Below, piece by piece: positions 7,810 through 16,872 of a DNA stretch of 64,000 bases; positions within the stretch are counted from its first letter, which is position 1; the number at the start of each line of letters is the position of its first letter. Origin of the DNA: Mucilaginibacter xinganensis (lineage in GTDB: Bacteria; Bacteroidota; Bacteroidia; Sphingobacteriales; Sphingobacteriaceae). The stretch lies in contig NZ_CP022743.1 of NCBI RefSeq assembly GCF_002257585.1, positions 2,852,001 to 2,916,000 on the forward strand, given 5' to 3'. A model generated the notes under the pieces. The model did not search any database, was not told the DNA's origin, and saw only the letters and a program-made list of their open reading frames with translations. Both the position numbers and the translations under genes were made by a program.

Positions 7810-9750
7810 TTGCGATCTCAATCTCCGGATTATCCCGTTAAAACCCAAAGCGTTGATGAAAAGCTTTTTCGTCTGCTAGTTGCAAATGTAAAGGACTATG
7901 CCATATTTATGATCGATCCTAATGGTTATATTTTGAGCTGGAATCAGGGGGCAGCCTATATTAAAGGGTACCAGGAGGACGAAATTATTGGGCAACATAT
8001 TTCTGTTTTTTATAACGCTGAAGACGTGGAAAAAAATCTACCCAGGCACAATTTGAACGAGGCATTGAAAAAGGGTTCATTTGAACAGGACGGATGGCGG
8101 GTTAGAAAGGACGGCTCTGCATTTTGGGCTAATGTTGTATTTACAACACTTTATAATGACGAAGGGAAACTGGTAGGCTTTGCTAAGATTACCAGGGACA
8201 TTACGGAGCAAAAAAGAAGTGAACAACAAAGGGAAATACTTAATGCTGAGCTTGAAAGAAAAAATAAAGAAAATACGAGGAAAATAATCACAAACGAAAT
8301 AAAATTCAGGAAACTGATTGAACACAGTTATGAAGGGATTTCACTTCTCGATAAAAATCTTTCGGTTATTTTCAGAAGTATTTCATCAGAAAGGATTAAT
8401 GGCTGGAACAATATTGATACCGACGAAGGGGAGATTACGGAACTTGTTCACCCGGATGACAAACCGTTGGTGAATAATTTGTTTGCTGAGTTACTTGCCA
8501 AGCCAGGGAAGCCAATAATCTCAGAGTTTCGTACAAAACATAAACAGGGGCACTATATATGGGTTGAATGCCTGTACAATAACATGCTTGCTGATAAGAA
8601 TATTAATGCCATTGTATGTAATTACCGAGACGTAACGGATAGGAAAAACGCAGCTAAAGAAATAAGGAAAAAAACACAACAGATTGAGCGGATACTTGAA
8701 AGTATCACTGATGGATTTATAGCGTTGGATACATCCTTTTGTATTACTTATGCCAATAACAAAATCAGTGAAATGACAGGATATCCGGTGGAAACAATCA
8801 TCGGGAAATATATTTGGGATCAGTTTCCCGAGGCTATTGGTTCCGAAACTTATAAGGCTTTTAACAGGGCTTTCGCAGAGCAAAAATATATTTGCCATGA
8901 GGATTTTTATGCGCCTACAAATCTGTGTCAGGAAAATCATATTTATCCTTCAGTAAACGGGCTTTCTGTTTTTGTAAGAGATATATCTGAACGCAAAAGG
9001 GCCGAGCAGGAGATATTGCTATTAAATGAAAGTTTGGAAAAAAAGGTAACAGACCGCACCGGGCAGCTAGAAGCGGCAAATAAAGAACTGGAATCATTCT
9101 CCTATTCTGTATCGCATGATCTGCGAACGCCGCTGCGCGCTGTTAACGGTTTTTCCATGATGCTTAAGGAAGAATTTGGATTAAAATTAGGCGACGAAGG
9201 TAATAGGGTAATGGATATAATTATCGGTAATACAAGGCTGATGGGACAGTTGATTGATGACTTGTTAACTTTTTCCCGCCTTGGGCGTAAGGAAATGAAG
9301 CTGCAGGAATTTGATATGGCTGACATTGTTAAGGCTTGTGTAAAGGAGTTGCTTTTAAATGAACCTAAAAAATATAAAATAAAGGTAGCCAGACTGCCAC
9401 ATTGCTACGGCGATGGCAGTATGTTAAAGCAGGTTTGGATGAACTTAATAGGTAATGCAATTAAATATAGTTCTAAACAGAATCAACCCACAATTGAAAT
9501 TGGATTTACGCGGGATAGTGCCGGATGTATTTATTATGTAAAAGACAATGGCGTTGGTTTTGATATGAAATATAGCGAAAAGTTGTTTGGCGTTTTTCAG
9601 CGCCTTCATAGTAATGATCAGTTTGAGGGGACAGGCGTTGGATTAGCATTAGTAAAAAGGATAATTGATAAACACGGAGGCAAGATATGGGCAAACGCAC
9701 AGGTTAATGGCGGTGCTGTATTTAATTTTTGTATTCCTGATAAAAAATAA
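7810..9750 (+). CDS. Multi-PAS sensor histidine kinase
   Basis: A 646-residue cytoplasmic sensor kinase with no membrane segment. It has three PAS/PAC units: about residues 18-140 ([20 protein letters not shown], ending in [13 protein letters not shown]), about 167-285, and about 290-395 ([12 protein letters not shown], ending [14 protein letters not shown]). A short coiled linker follows, then HisKA with H436 in [13 protein letters not shown], and a HATPase domain with DNGVGFD and [12 protein letters not shown]. The only reasonable start is TTG at 7810, since no in-frame ATG lies between the upstream stop and the first PAS domain. It sits 8 bases ahead of a response regulator, so the pair probably forms one phosphorelay. 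The signal is unknown. Confidence 0.88.
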   Translation: MRSQSPDYPVKTQSVDEKLFRLLVANVKDYAIFMIDPNGYILSWNQGAAYIKGYQEDEIIGQHISVFYNAEDVEKNLPRHNLNEALKKGSFEQDGWRVRKDGSAFWANVVFTTLYNDEGKLVGFAKITRDITEQKRSEQQREILNAELERKNKENTRKIITNEIKFRKLIEHSYEGISLLDKNLSVIFRSISSERINGWNNIDTDEGEITELVHPDDKPLVNNLFAELLAKPGKPIISEFRTKHKQGHYIWVECLYNNMLADKNINAIVCNYRDVTDRKNAAKEIRKKTQQIERILESITDGFIALDTSFCITYANNKISEMTGYPVETIIGKYIWDQFPEAIGSETYKAFNRAFAEQKYICHEDFYAPTNLCQENHIYPSVNGLSVFVRDISERKRAEQEILLLNESLEKKVTDRTGQLEAANKELESFSYSVSHDLRTPLRAVNGFSMMLKEEFGLKLGDEGNRVMDIIIGNTRLMGQLIDDLLTFSRLGRKEMKLQEFDMADIVKACVKELLLNEPKKYKIKVARLPHCYGDGSMLKQVWMNLIGNAIKYSSKQNQPTIEIGFTRDSAGCIYYVKDNGVGFDMKYSEKLFGVFQRLHSNDQFEGTGVGLALVKRIIDKHGGKIWANAQVNGGAVFNFCIPDKK

Positions 9751-9758
9751 ATCCTATA

Positions 9759-10211
9759 ATGAATAAGAAAATGAACGGGAATGAAATTGAAATATTATTG
9801 GTTGAGGACAATGTTCATGATGCCGAACTCACCATTCGGTCATTAAAAAAAGTTAACCTTGCCAATAAATTGATCCATGTAAGAGATGGAGCAGAGGCGC
9901 TGGATTTTATATTTGCTAAAGGTGATTTTGCTGGCAGAAACATATTGAACAGGCCTAAAGTGGTATTATTGGATATAAAAATGCCTAAGGTTGATGGTAT
10001 TGAGGTTTTACGACAAATAAAATCGAATGAAACTACCAAAACTATCCCGGTTGTAATGATGACCTCATCAAAAGAAGAGCAGGACATGATATCAAGTTAT
10101 AATTTGGGGGTTAATAGCTATGTGGTAAAACCCGTTGATTTTGAAGGTTTTGTAAAAGCTGTTTGCGAGCTTGGACTATATTGGCTGATAACTAATCAGC
10201 AAATACAATAA
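9759..10211 (+). CDS. Single-domain response regulator (Rcp1/CheY-like)
   Basis: A 150-residue stand-alone receiver. The acidic pocket is in [14 protein letters not shown], the phospho-acceptor is D72 in [13 protein letters not shown], and the switch residues are in VVMMTSS and the lysine of YVVKPVD. There is no DNA-binding or enzymatic output domain. The family (cyanobacterial Rcp1-like) typically works with phytochrome-type kinases of the class encoded just upstream, so it probably relays phosphate to another protein, possibly the hybrid kinase encoded next. Confidence 0.9.
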   Translation: MNKKMNGNEIEILLVEDNVHDAELTIRSLKKVNLANKLIHVRDGAEALDFIFAKGDFAGRNILNRPKVVLLDIKMPKVDGIEVLRQIKSNETTKTIPVVMMTSSKEEQDMISSYNLGVNSYVVKPVDFEGFVKAVCELGLYWLITNQQIQ

Positions 10212-10240
10212 CAACCCTAACCTATACTTATCATATTATT

Positions 10241-12571
10241 ATGAACCAGATGTTGAAGATTTTACTGTTGGAGGATATTGTCACAGATGCAGAATTAGTG
10301 GGTGTTGAGCTTAGAAGAGCTAATATATTATTTGATTTACAGGTAGTTGATAAAAGGCAAGATTATATAGATGCAATTGGTGAATACGCCCCTGATGTTA
10401 TTTTATCAGACCACTCGCTGCCTTCTTTTAATTCATTGGAAGCGTTAACAATTTTGAAAGAAAGTGGTTTGAATGTTCCTTTTATACTGGTTACGGGGAC
10501 CGCATCTGAAGAGTTTGCAGTAAATATAATGAAAGCCGGTGCTGCTGATTATATATTTAAAGACAGGTTGCAGCGTTTGCCGAATGCAGTATTAAATGCA
10601 ATTGAAAAGTTTGAGTTACAGGCCGAAAGTGAGCGTGCATTCAGGGAGTTAAGCTTGTTATTTAACACGATTGATGAGGTGTTCTTTTCGAGGGACATGA
10701 TCAATTCAAAGTTGTTGCAAATCTCGCCGGCATGTGAGAAAATATTAGGTTATCATTCATCCGAACTTTTGGTAAACCCGGAATTGTGGAACCAAATCAT
10801 CTATCCCCCGGATAGGCATATTTGGGAAGAAAATTATGAGCGGCTACGGGATTTTGAAACGGTAATTTGCCAGTACCGGATAACGCGTAAAGACCAACAG
10901 GTACGTTGGCTGGAAAGTAAAATAATCCCGGAGCGAAACGCTGAAGCCACTCTTTATAAAATTTACGGTGTAACCCGTGATATCACCGCGCGAAAGAATG
11001 ATGAAGAAGTAATTGAACGTAATCATCAGCAATTACTCGAAGCATCGGCCACACAGACAGCTATATTAAATGCGCTACCGCCTAATATCGTTTTACTTAA
11101 TGAAAATGGAAAGATTATTACAGTAAATGAGTCATGGCGGAAGTTCGCAATCTTAAATAATTTGGGATTGCCAAATTACGGCATAGGGTACAACTATTTG
11201 GCTATTTCGGAGAATGCAATAGGTATTGATAAAAAACAGGGGCCTGTTATTGCAAAAGGAATCAAAGATGTTTTGAAGGGGAAAAAGAATGAGTTTTCAT
11301 TAGAATATGAGTGTCATTCACCAAGCCAAAAAAAGTATTTCCAGTTGATCGTTGCACCTATAAAGGATCATACTTTAAAGGGCGTTGTCGTTTTACATAT
11401 TGATATCACAGATCGTAAACAGGCTGAATTGTCTTTGCTTAGATCAGAAGATAACCTGAGGTCGGTTTTTGAGAATACCGACCTTGGCGTAGTACTGTTT
11501 GATGATGATTTGAAAATAGTGTCGGCAAATACAAATGCCCACGATTTGGCCTTAACAAACTTCGGAAAAAAAATAAAAACAGGTAGCACGGCATTTAACT
11601 ACTTTCCAAAAGCTCGCAAATCATTTATTGAAGGGGTGATTGAGCGCGTTAATAATAATGAAACGGTTTTTTATGAAACTGTTTATGAGATAAAAGATGG
11701 CAGCAAGGAATGGTTTGATGTGAAATGGGCGGGCCTGGATAATAAGAAAATGGAAACCAGTGGGATCATTTTAACACTAAGGAATATTACGGAAAAGAAA
11801 AATGCGGAGATAGAGCGTGAAAAAATTACTGCTGAGTTAATACGGCGTAATCAGGATTTGGAACAGTTTACCTATATTATTTCACACAACTTAAGGTCGC
11901 ATGTTGCCAATATTAAAGGATTATCGGGCTTGCTCAATTGCTTTGAATATGAGGATGCAGAGTGTAGTGAAACGATGATGGCCCTTACCAATTCAGTAAA
12001 TAATCTTGACAAAGTTATTATTGATCTTAACCAGATTTTACAGACGGGTAAACAGGTAAATGATAAAAACGAATGGGTGTCATTACCTTCAATTTGCGAA
12101 GAAATTAAATCAGAGCTTCAATCAGTTATCGTCGGTAACAATGCCACCATAAACTGTGATTTCTCAATTGTTAATCAATTATTTACATTGAAAGGTTATC
12201 TGTATAGCATTTTTCAGAATTTGATAGTGAATAGTATAAAATATAGAAAACTTGAAAGTTACCCTGTAATTAATATAAATTCTGAATTAAAAGGAGATAA
12301 GGCAATTATTCGTTTTAAAGATAATGGAAAGGGTATTGACCTTTCAAGGCATGGAGAGCAACTATTTGGGTTGTATAAACGATTTGATCATACAGTTGAA
12401 GGAAAAGGAATGGGATTGTTTATGGTTAAAATGCAGGTTGAAAGTATAGGGGGGACAATTAGCGTTAAAAGCGAGTTAGGTAGGGGAACCGAATTTAAAA
12501 TAGAACTTTTGACCGGACCCGATAACGGGGATTTGAAGGTTGCTGACCCATCCGAAGCGTTTAATATATAG
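10241..12571 (+). CDS. Receiver-PAS-histidine kinase hybrid
   Basis: A 776-residue soluble protein. An N-terminal receiver domain (about residues 4-120, acceptor D57 in DVILSDHSLPSF) is followed by three PAS units: about 132-255, 266-390 and 397-520 (ending in GVTRDITARK, VLHIDITDRK and LRNITEKKN). Then come HisKA with H549 in IISHNLRSHVANIKGL and a HATPase domain with DNGKGIDL and GKGMGLFMVKMQVE. The HisKA motif has SHNLRSH where the common form is SHDLRTP, a variant frequent in Bacteroidota. It is third in an operon with a kinase and receiver protein, so its receiver may be the acceptor for that pair. It is convergent with the pigment cluster; control of that cluster is possible but unproven. 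Confidence 0.88.
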   Translation: MNQMLKILLLEDIVTDAELVGVELRRANILFDLQVVDKRQDYIDAIGEYAPDVILSDHSLPSFNSLEALTILKESGLNVPFILVTGTASEEFAVNIMKAGAADYIFKDRLQRLPNAVLNAIEKFELQAESERAFRELSLLFNTIDEVFFSRDMINSKLLQISPACEKILGYHSSELLVNPELWNQIIYPPDRHIWEENYERLRDFETVICQYRITRKDQQVRWLESKIIPERNAEATLYKIYGVTRDITARKNDEEVIERNHQQLLEASATQTAILNALPPNIVLLNENGKIITVNESWRKFAILNNLGLPNYGIGYNYLAISENAIGIDKKQGPVIAKGIKDVLKGKKNEFSLEYECHSPSQKKYFQLIVAPIKDHTLKGVVVLHIDITDRKQAELSLLRSEDNLRSVFENTDLGVVLFDDDLKIVSANTNAHDLALTNFGKKIKTGSTAFNYFPKARKSFIEGVIERVNNNETVFYETVYEIKDGSKEWFDVKWAGLDNKKMETSGIILTLRNITEKKNAEIEREKITAELIRRNQDLEQFTYIISHNLRSHVANIKGLSGLLNCFEYEDAECSETMMALTNSVNNLDKVIIDLNQILQTGKQVNDKNEWVSLPSICEEIKSELQSVIVGNNATINCDFSIVNQLFTLKGYLYSIFQNLIVNSIKYRKLESYPVININSELKGDKAIIRFKDNGKGIDLSRHGEQLFGLYKRFDHTVEGKGMGLFMVKMQVESIGGTISVKSELGRGTEFKIELLTGPDNGDLKVADPSEAFNI

Positions 12572-12603
12572 AGGTCCTCAAAAATCGGATGAATTAAAGA
12601 TCG

Positions 12604-13263
12604 CTATATTTGAAAAGAATAGGCTACGAAATGTTCATGGTGAGATAGTGAAATTGGGACGCCTGAATCAATAGAATCTTTTAACAGGATAGGGCAGCCC
12701 TGCTCATTTTTTGCTACTTTGAAATTGACGTTTTTGTAAAGCTGTTTTAACTTATTAAGCAAAAACAGCCTTACCTCGTTCGATTGGCTCTCAGGTTCGG
12801 AATTGCTGATCAATTTTATACCCCAATGCACTTTTTGAAAGCTTTGCAGGTTGTTGACAACTGTGCTGATCACTTCATTATACAGTAATGAGCTTGTGTA
12901 AAGCGTATGGGGACCTATGGTAATTTGTCCCTTTATACAGGGGCACTTTTCAAACCCTTTTGCTTCAATAAATACTCCGGTAAAGTTTTCTACAGCATAA
13001 TCAACGGGCAGTCGTAATTCTTTAACCACAAACTTTATGGGTGTAAAAATGAGGCTTGGCTGATCTCGTTGCAGGAATTTATAAGCAGACTCTTTTATCG
13101 ACCACAGCAGCCACACAAAATTTTCAAAGGATATTCCGGCTAAACCAAACTCGTTATACAGGGGATTTTCTGATGGAGAAAGTATTTTGGAGTAAAATTT
13201 ATATTGATTGGAACGGGTAATGTTTATTGCTTTTACTGATACAACATCGTTACCCGCACTCAT
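12604..13263 (-). CDS. 4'-phosphopantetheinyl transferase family protein
   Basis: A 219-residue Sfp/AcpS-superfamily enzyme that would attach phosphopantetheine to the acyl carrier proteins of the cluster. The diagnostic motif is WSIKESAYKFL in the middle of the protein. The first half has the expected weak N-terminal subdomain (SVKAINITRSNQYK, then LAGISFENFVWLLW). It starts one base inside the stop of the ACP gene (TAATG overlap), so translation is coupled to its probable substrate. Last gene of the left minus-strand operon. Confidence 0.82.
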   Translation of the reverse strand: MSAGNDVVSVKAINITRSNQYKFYSKILSPSENPLYNEFGLAGISFENFVWLLWSIKESAYKFLQRDQPSLIFTPIKFVVKELRLPVDYAVENFTGVFIEAKGFEKCPCIKGQITIGPHTLYTSSLLYNEVISTVVNNLQSFQKVHWGIKLISNSEPESQSNEVRLFLLNKLKQLYKNVNFKVAKNEQGCPILLKDSIDSGVPISLSHHEHFVAYSFQI

Positions 13264-13520
13264 TATGCTTTTTGGTTGAGTTTTTCGCTAATTACATCAA
13301 TGCAGGTACCAACGTTTACCATTTTATCCGCGGAGTCATAGTCAATTTCAATATCATATTTAGCCTCTGCATCTATAATTATATCTACAAGATTTGCGGA
13401 ATTGATTTTTAAATCTTTTATGAGATCAGTATGGTCATCAATACTTGCAAGCATTTCTTTGTTGGTAGTATAAGGAGAAATAACTTTTTTGAGCTCACTT
13501 AAAATTTCTGGTCTTGTCAT
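13263..13520 (-). CDS. Acyl carrier protein (left operon)
   Basis: An 85-residue carrier protein, helical and acidic. The serine expected to carry phosphopantetheine is S41 in LKINSANLVDIIIDAE; the motif is NSANL instead of the canonical DSL, which is divergent but keeps the serine and hydrophobic positions. It lies between the ketosynthase and the phosphopantetheinyl transferase. It probably carries the growing acyl chain that DarB uses, while a second ACP with a canonical DSI motif is encoded at 22383. Confidence 0.85.
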   Translation of the reverse strand: MTRPEILSELKKVISPYTTNKEMLASIDDHTDLIKDLKINSANLVDIIIDAEAKYDIEIDYDSADKMVNVGTCIDVISEKLNQKA

Positions 13521-13521
13521 T

Positions 13522-14793
13522 TTATTTTTCGTATTTACTTAGTATTAAACAGGCATTAACATCGCCAAAACCGAAGTTTGCTTTTGCTACAATGTTAACT
13601 TCTTTTTTTATCATTTTTACAGGTAGTTTATCTAAACTTACCAGGTTTGTTATTTCGGGGTTTGGATCTTCAAAATTGATATTAGGATGTACAAACCCAT
13701 GTACTATCTGCAATATCGATGCCACAGTTTCAATTGAGCCGGCAGCACTAAGGGAATGCCCAATCATTGATTTTAATGAATTGGTAAGCGGAAAATTATC
13801 CCCTGTTCGGTCAAGAGCCCGGCTCCAGGTTTGAATCTCCTGCCTGTCGGCATTGGTGGCGGTTAAGTGACCGCTGATCAGATCAATTTGATCAGCCGTT
13901 ATTTTTGAATTAACCATTGCTTCATCAATACAGCGTTTAACGCCGGTTACATTGGCAGCAGTCATGGTTCCACCTTGCCGTTGCCCGCCCGAATTGGTTG
14001 AGCCACCCAAAACTTCCGCATAAATATGCGCACCACGTTCAAGGGCAAAATCTAAATCTTCCAGCACCAGTGCTCCCGCTCCCGAACCAGGTACAAAACC
14101 GCCTGCGGTTATGCTCATCGGCCTTGATGCTTTTTCGGGATGGTCATTGAACTTACGGGATAATACCCGCATAGAATCAAAAGCACCATAAACGTAGGTG
14201 TCAACATGTTCGGCACTGCCAACCAGCATACGCTTAGCGTAGCCATGCTTTACGTACTCATAACCCATTAAAATAGCTTGTGTTCCGGTAGCACAAGCGG
14301 CTGAATTGGTGATAACTTTGTTGCCAAGGCCTAACCGGCCCGCAATGTATGATGTAACGCCGCTGTTCATGGCCTGTTCAACCACACGTGAACCCAATTT
14401 TTTCGCTTCTTTATTATCAACTCTGCTGATCACATTTTTCATGGCCTCGGTATCGGCAATACTGTTGCCAAATATGCAACCTGTTTCCCAGCGCGGTTCG
14501 TCCGTTTCGTAACCCATTCCTGAATCTGCCCATGCATCCATGGCTGCGGCAAGGCCATAACCAATATTAGTCCCTTTTAAGCCATGATAGGTTACTTCTG
14601 AAATATAGTTTTTTAAGCTTTCCCAGTTAAAAGCTGGCATACCTGCAACCTGGCAGCTAAAATTAAGCTCTTGGTAACGTGGCATGAATTTTATGCCCGA
14701 AATGCCATTTTGGATCGCATGTAAAAAAGCCGGGATTCCAATACCGTTTGGCGCAACAACGCCCATTCCCGTAACCACAACACGCTTACTCAT
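13522..14793 (-). CDS. Beta-ketoacyl-ACP synthase, FabF-like (left operon)
   Basis: A 423-residue condensing enzyme of the thiolase fold. Catalytic residues are C167 (TNSAACATGTQ), H309 (SGHLTATNADRQE) and H346 with K341 (NSLKSMIGHSLSAAG). The usual HGTxT motif is HLTAT here, losing the glycine but not the histidine. Both halves of the fold are complete, so it should be active. Its stop is one base from the ACP gene and its start overlaps the dehydratase stop by 4 bases (ATGA). It presumably extends the acyl chain for the resorcinol part of the product. Confidence 0.9.
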   Translation of the reverse strand: MSKRVVVTGMGVVAPNGIGIPAFLHAIQNGISGIKFMPRYQELNFSCQVAGMPAFNWESLKNYISEVTYHGLKGTNIGYGLAAAMDAWADSGMGYETDEPRWETGCIFGNSIADTEAMKNVISRVDNKEAKKLGSRVVEQAMNSGVTSYIAGRLGLGNKVITNSAACATGTQAILMGYEYVKHGYAKRMLVGSAEHVDTYVYGAFDSMRVLSRKFNDHPEKASRPMSITAGGFVPGSGAGALVLEDLDFALERGAHIYAEVLGGSTNSGGQRQGGTMTAANVTGVKRCIDEAMVNSKITADQIDLISGHLTATNADRQEIQTWSRALDRTGDNFPLTNSLKSMIGHSLSAAGSIETVASILQIVHGFVHPNINFEDPNPEITNLVSLDKLPVKMIKKEVNIVAKANFGFGDVNACLILSKYEK

Positions 14794-15251
14794 TTTTTAA
14801 GATCAATATTTTTTATGATGCCTGAAAACATTCCACTTGCTACAATCTCATTTCCACTGTCGGTCATTTCAACATAGCATTTCAGCTTCCCGAAACGAAA
14901 ATATTGTTTTTTTGAAACTACGGTAACTTTTTGTCCGGGCAGCACCATTTTGAAAAACGATACGTCGGTTGATGTTAGCAACGGAAATAACGAATCATCA
15001 TCATTAAAATTCAAATCGGTTTCTTTTAATATCAAAAATATCCCTAAAACTACCAGTCCTATCTGTGCCATAATTTCTGTGATAATAACGCCCGGTGTCA
15101 CAGGGTTGCCGGCAAAGTGATCTTCGTAAAAAAAAGAGTCCTGCTTTAACGTGTATTCCCCTTTTACTTCATTTTCATTAAGTAACGATATGTTATCTAC
15201 AAAACGGAAAGACGATTTATATGGTAAATGGTTTAATATATGATTATTCAT
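14790..15251 (-). CDS. 3-hydroxyacyl-ACP dehydratase, FabZ/FabA-like hotdog
   Basis: A single hotdog-fold dehydratase. The central helix motif HFAGNPVTPGVIITEIMAQ keeps the catalytic histidine and the G-x-P-x-x-P-G pattern. I chose the ATG at 15251 (MNNHILNHLPYKS), where FabZ similarity begins. An upstream in-frame start at 15293 would add 14 residues and overlap the reductase gene by 23 bases. It lies between an enoyl reductase and a ketosynthase, giving, with a reductase from elsewhere, a full elongation cycle. Identity as a dehydratase is firm; chain specificity is unknown. Confidence 0.85.
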   Translation of the reverse strand: MNNHILNHLPYKSSFRFVDNISLLNENEVKGEYTLKQDSFFYEDHFAGNPVTPGVIITEIMAQIGLVVLGIFLILKETDLNFNDDDSLFPLLTSTDVSFFKMVLPGQKVTVVSKKQYFRFGKLKCYVEMTDSGNEIVASGMFSGIIKNIDLKK

Positions 15252-15270
15252 AGAAGTGTTTAAAGTAATA

Positions 15271-16086
15271 TTACAGGCAGTGTTCTCCGCCATCTACATG
15301 AATAATTGAGCCATTTATCCAAAAAGACTCATCTGTACATAGCAGGTAGATAACACCGGCGACGTCTTCTGGTTTTGTCAATCTCCCTAAAGGGTTTCTT
15401 TTTACACCTATTTCCAGTAATTTTTCACTTCCGGGGATCATTTTTAAGGAAGCGGTTTCGGTTACGCCGGCTTGTATTACGTTGGTTTTTAAGCCATAGG
15501 TACTGAATTCAACAGCCATGTATTTTGCCAGGCTTTCCAGCGAAGCCTTGGCAATGGATACCGCCGCGTAGCTATCCCAATATTTATGAGCACCTTCACT
15601 TGTAAGGCCAATTATCCTTCCGTCGGTATTAAAAAGATCAGCTTTTAGCAGCGATCTTGTCCAGTCGAGCAGGCTGTTTGACATAGCATAGGTAGTAAGT
15701 TGTATGTCTTCTATCGAAAGTGTGTTATATTCACCATCTTCTACATTATTTTTGATGGTTAAGGGTTTTAAGTTGCCCCGTGCTATGCTGTGAAGCAAAA
15801 CCTTAACACTTTTTTTCCCAGCAAAAGCTGCGAAGTTATTTATAAAGGAAGCTCTCGCATCGGCGTCAAGTGCGTTGATGTTGAACGGTAATATTTTCCC
15901 TGTGTTTGCTGCTTCAATTTTTGCCAGGGATTCTTTAAGGGCCTTATCTGACGATTTATTTTCGCGATAAATTACTGCTATGTTCATCCCATGCAGGGCA
16001 AGCCTTTCAACAGCTGCGTAGCCAAATCCGCTCGATCCGCCAAGTATAACCGCCCATAAATCTTTAAATTGTAAATTTTTATCCAT
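15271..16086 (-). CDS. SDR-type enoyl-ACP reductase (FabI/FabL-like)
   Basis: A 271-residue short-chain dehydrogenase. The nucleotide motif GGSSGFG is at residues 16-22. The active site shows Tyr-x6-Lys spacing (SYAAVSIAKASLE), typical of enoyl-ACP reductases FabI and FabL rather than the Tyr-x3-Lys of FabG. The C-terminal half (RNPLGRLTKPEDVAGVIYLL, then HVDGGEHCL) fits FabL. It would reduce enoyl-ACP to give a saturated chain, which suits the alkyl groups of a dialkylresorcinol and not the polyene. First gene of the left operon, divergent from the DarA/DarB operon. Confidence 0.85.
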   Translation of the reverse strand: MDKNLQFKDLWAVILGGSSGFGYAAVERLALHGMNIAVIYRENKSSDKALKESLAKIEAANTGKILPFNINALDADARASFINNFAAFAGKKSVKVLLHSIARGNLKPLTIKNNVEDGEYNTLSIEDIQLTTYAMSNSLLDWTRSLLKADLFNTDGRIIGLTSEGAHKYWDSYAAVSIAKASLESLAKYMAVEFSTYGLKTNVIQAGVTETASLKMIPGSEKLLEIGVKRNPLGRLTKPEDVAGVIYLLCTDESFWINGSIIHVDGGEHCL

Positions 16087-16211
16087 TAAAACCCCTTTAA
16101 ACCTTTGCAGCTTTAACCTGTCTTTTCAGTGTTATTTTAACTTATAAACACTGTTTACACCTGATTGCAGCCTCAAAGTAAGTGAAAATACCTTAAATTT
16201 AACGTATGCCT

Positions 16212-16271
16212 CACATATATTATAACAATTACGGTGAATATGTGTTAGATGGGAGTATAACAATTACGGTG
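16212..16271. promoter_or_regulatory. 16-bp direct repeat plus flanking inverted repeat in divergent promoter region
   Basis: TATAACAATTACGGTG occurs perfectly at 16221-16236 and 16256-16271, 35 bases apart. The first copy lies inside an inverted repeat, CACATAT at 16212-16218 and ATATGTG at 16238-16244. The block sits between the divergent left and DarA/DarB operons, so it is a good candidate operator for a shared regulator. Confidence 0.5.
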
Positions 16272-16305
16272 CAATTTGTTAAATATTTAAATTTGTTTAC
16301 AGAGG

Positions 16306-16335
16306 TTGCTGAGAATTTATATTTAATTATGTTTG
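16306..16335 (+). promoter_or_regulatory. Candidate promoter of the DarA/DarB operon
   Basis: TTG at 16306-16308, 19 bases, TATGTTTG at 16328-16335, a full match to TAnnTTTG. Transcription would start at about 16342, at the first ATG of the next gene, so the message would be leaderless or use a slightly later start. Confidence 0.4.
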
Positions 16336-16341
16336 ATAGTT

Positions 16342-16836
16342 ATGAAAATGAATAATAAGTTGGTGATACTTACATTTTTTCTGTTGACCTGCGGGTTTAC
16401 TAAAGTAGTTTTGGCACAGCAGAAATTTGAAAAGGCTGTTTTTTACAGCGTTATGGCTTCCGGCGACCTGGAATCCATAAATAATCAGATAGAAACTGTT
16501 AAGGTTTCTTCGTCTCCAAATAAAGAAGGTTATGAAGGAGCATTATTGATGCGGAAGGCAGATAAAGTATCGGGTGCCGCAAAAAAATTAAAATATTTTA
16601 AACAAGGGCGCATCCAACTTGAAACCGCCCTGCTTTCAGATAATGAAAATACTGAATATCACTTTCTTCGGCTTGCCATTGAGGAACATGCACCAAAAAT
16701 TGTTAAATATCACAGCGATATACAAAATGACAAGTTGATAATTCAAAAGAATTTCAAGAGCCTTCCCCAATCGGTTCAAAAAGCAATTATTGATTATTGT
16801 AAAAACTCAAAAGTATTACATGCTGAAGATTTTTAG
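16342..16836 (+). CDS. Secreted protein of unknown function, pigment-cluster associated
   Basis: A 164-residue exported protein. Signal peptide MKMNNKLVILTFFLLTCGFTKVVLAQ has a cleavable A-x-A-like end. The mature part is alpha-helical and charged, with no motif I recognise. I chose the ATG at 16342 over a TTG nine bases upstream that overlaps the -7 promoter box. It lies 36 bases ahead of darA. Periplasmic location suggests a role in moving or placing the finished lipid-like pigment, but that is inference from position only. Confidence 0.65.
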   Translation: MKMNNKLVILTFFLLTCGFTKVVLAQQKFEKAVFYSVMASGDLESINNQIETVKVSSSPNKEGYEGALLMRKADKVSGAAKKLKYFKQGRIQLETALLSDNENTEYHFLRLAIEEHAPKIVKYHSDIQNDKLIIQKNFKSLPQSVQKAIIDYCKNSKVLHAEDF

Positions 16837-16857
16837 TCCCGCTCAGGAGATAGTTTT

Positions 16858-16865
16858 TAACTTTG
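16858..16865 (+). promoter_or_regulatory. Possible -7 box upstream of darA
   Basis: TAACTTTG matches TAnnTTTG and ends 7 bases before the darA ATG. No TTG was found at the proper distance upstream, so an internal promoter is only possible. Confidence 0.25.
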
Positions 16866-16872
16866 TGCGGAA

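Noticed and set aside
8521..8940. 139-codon antisense ORF within the first histidine kinase gene
   Set aside because: Fully inside a well-supported gene with three PAS domains; product is Cys/Phe-rich without domain pattern.
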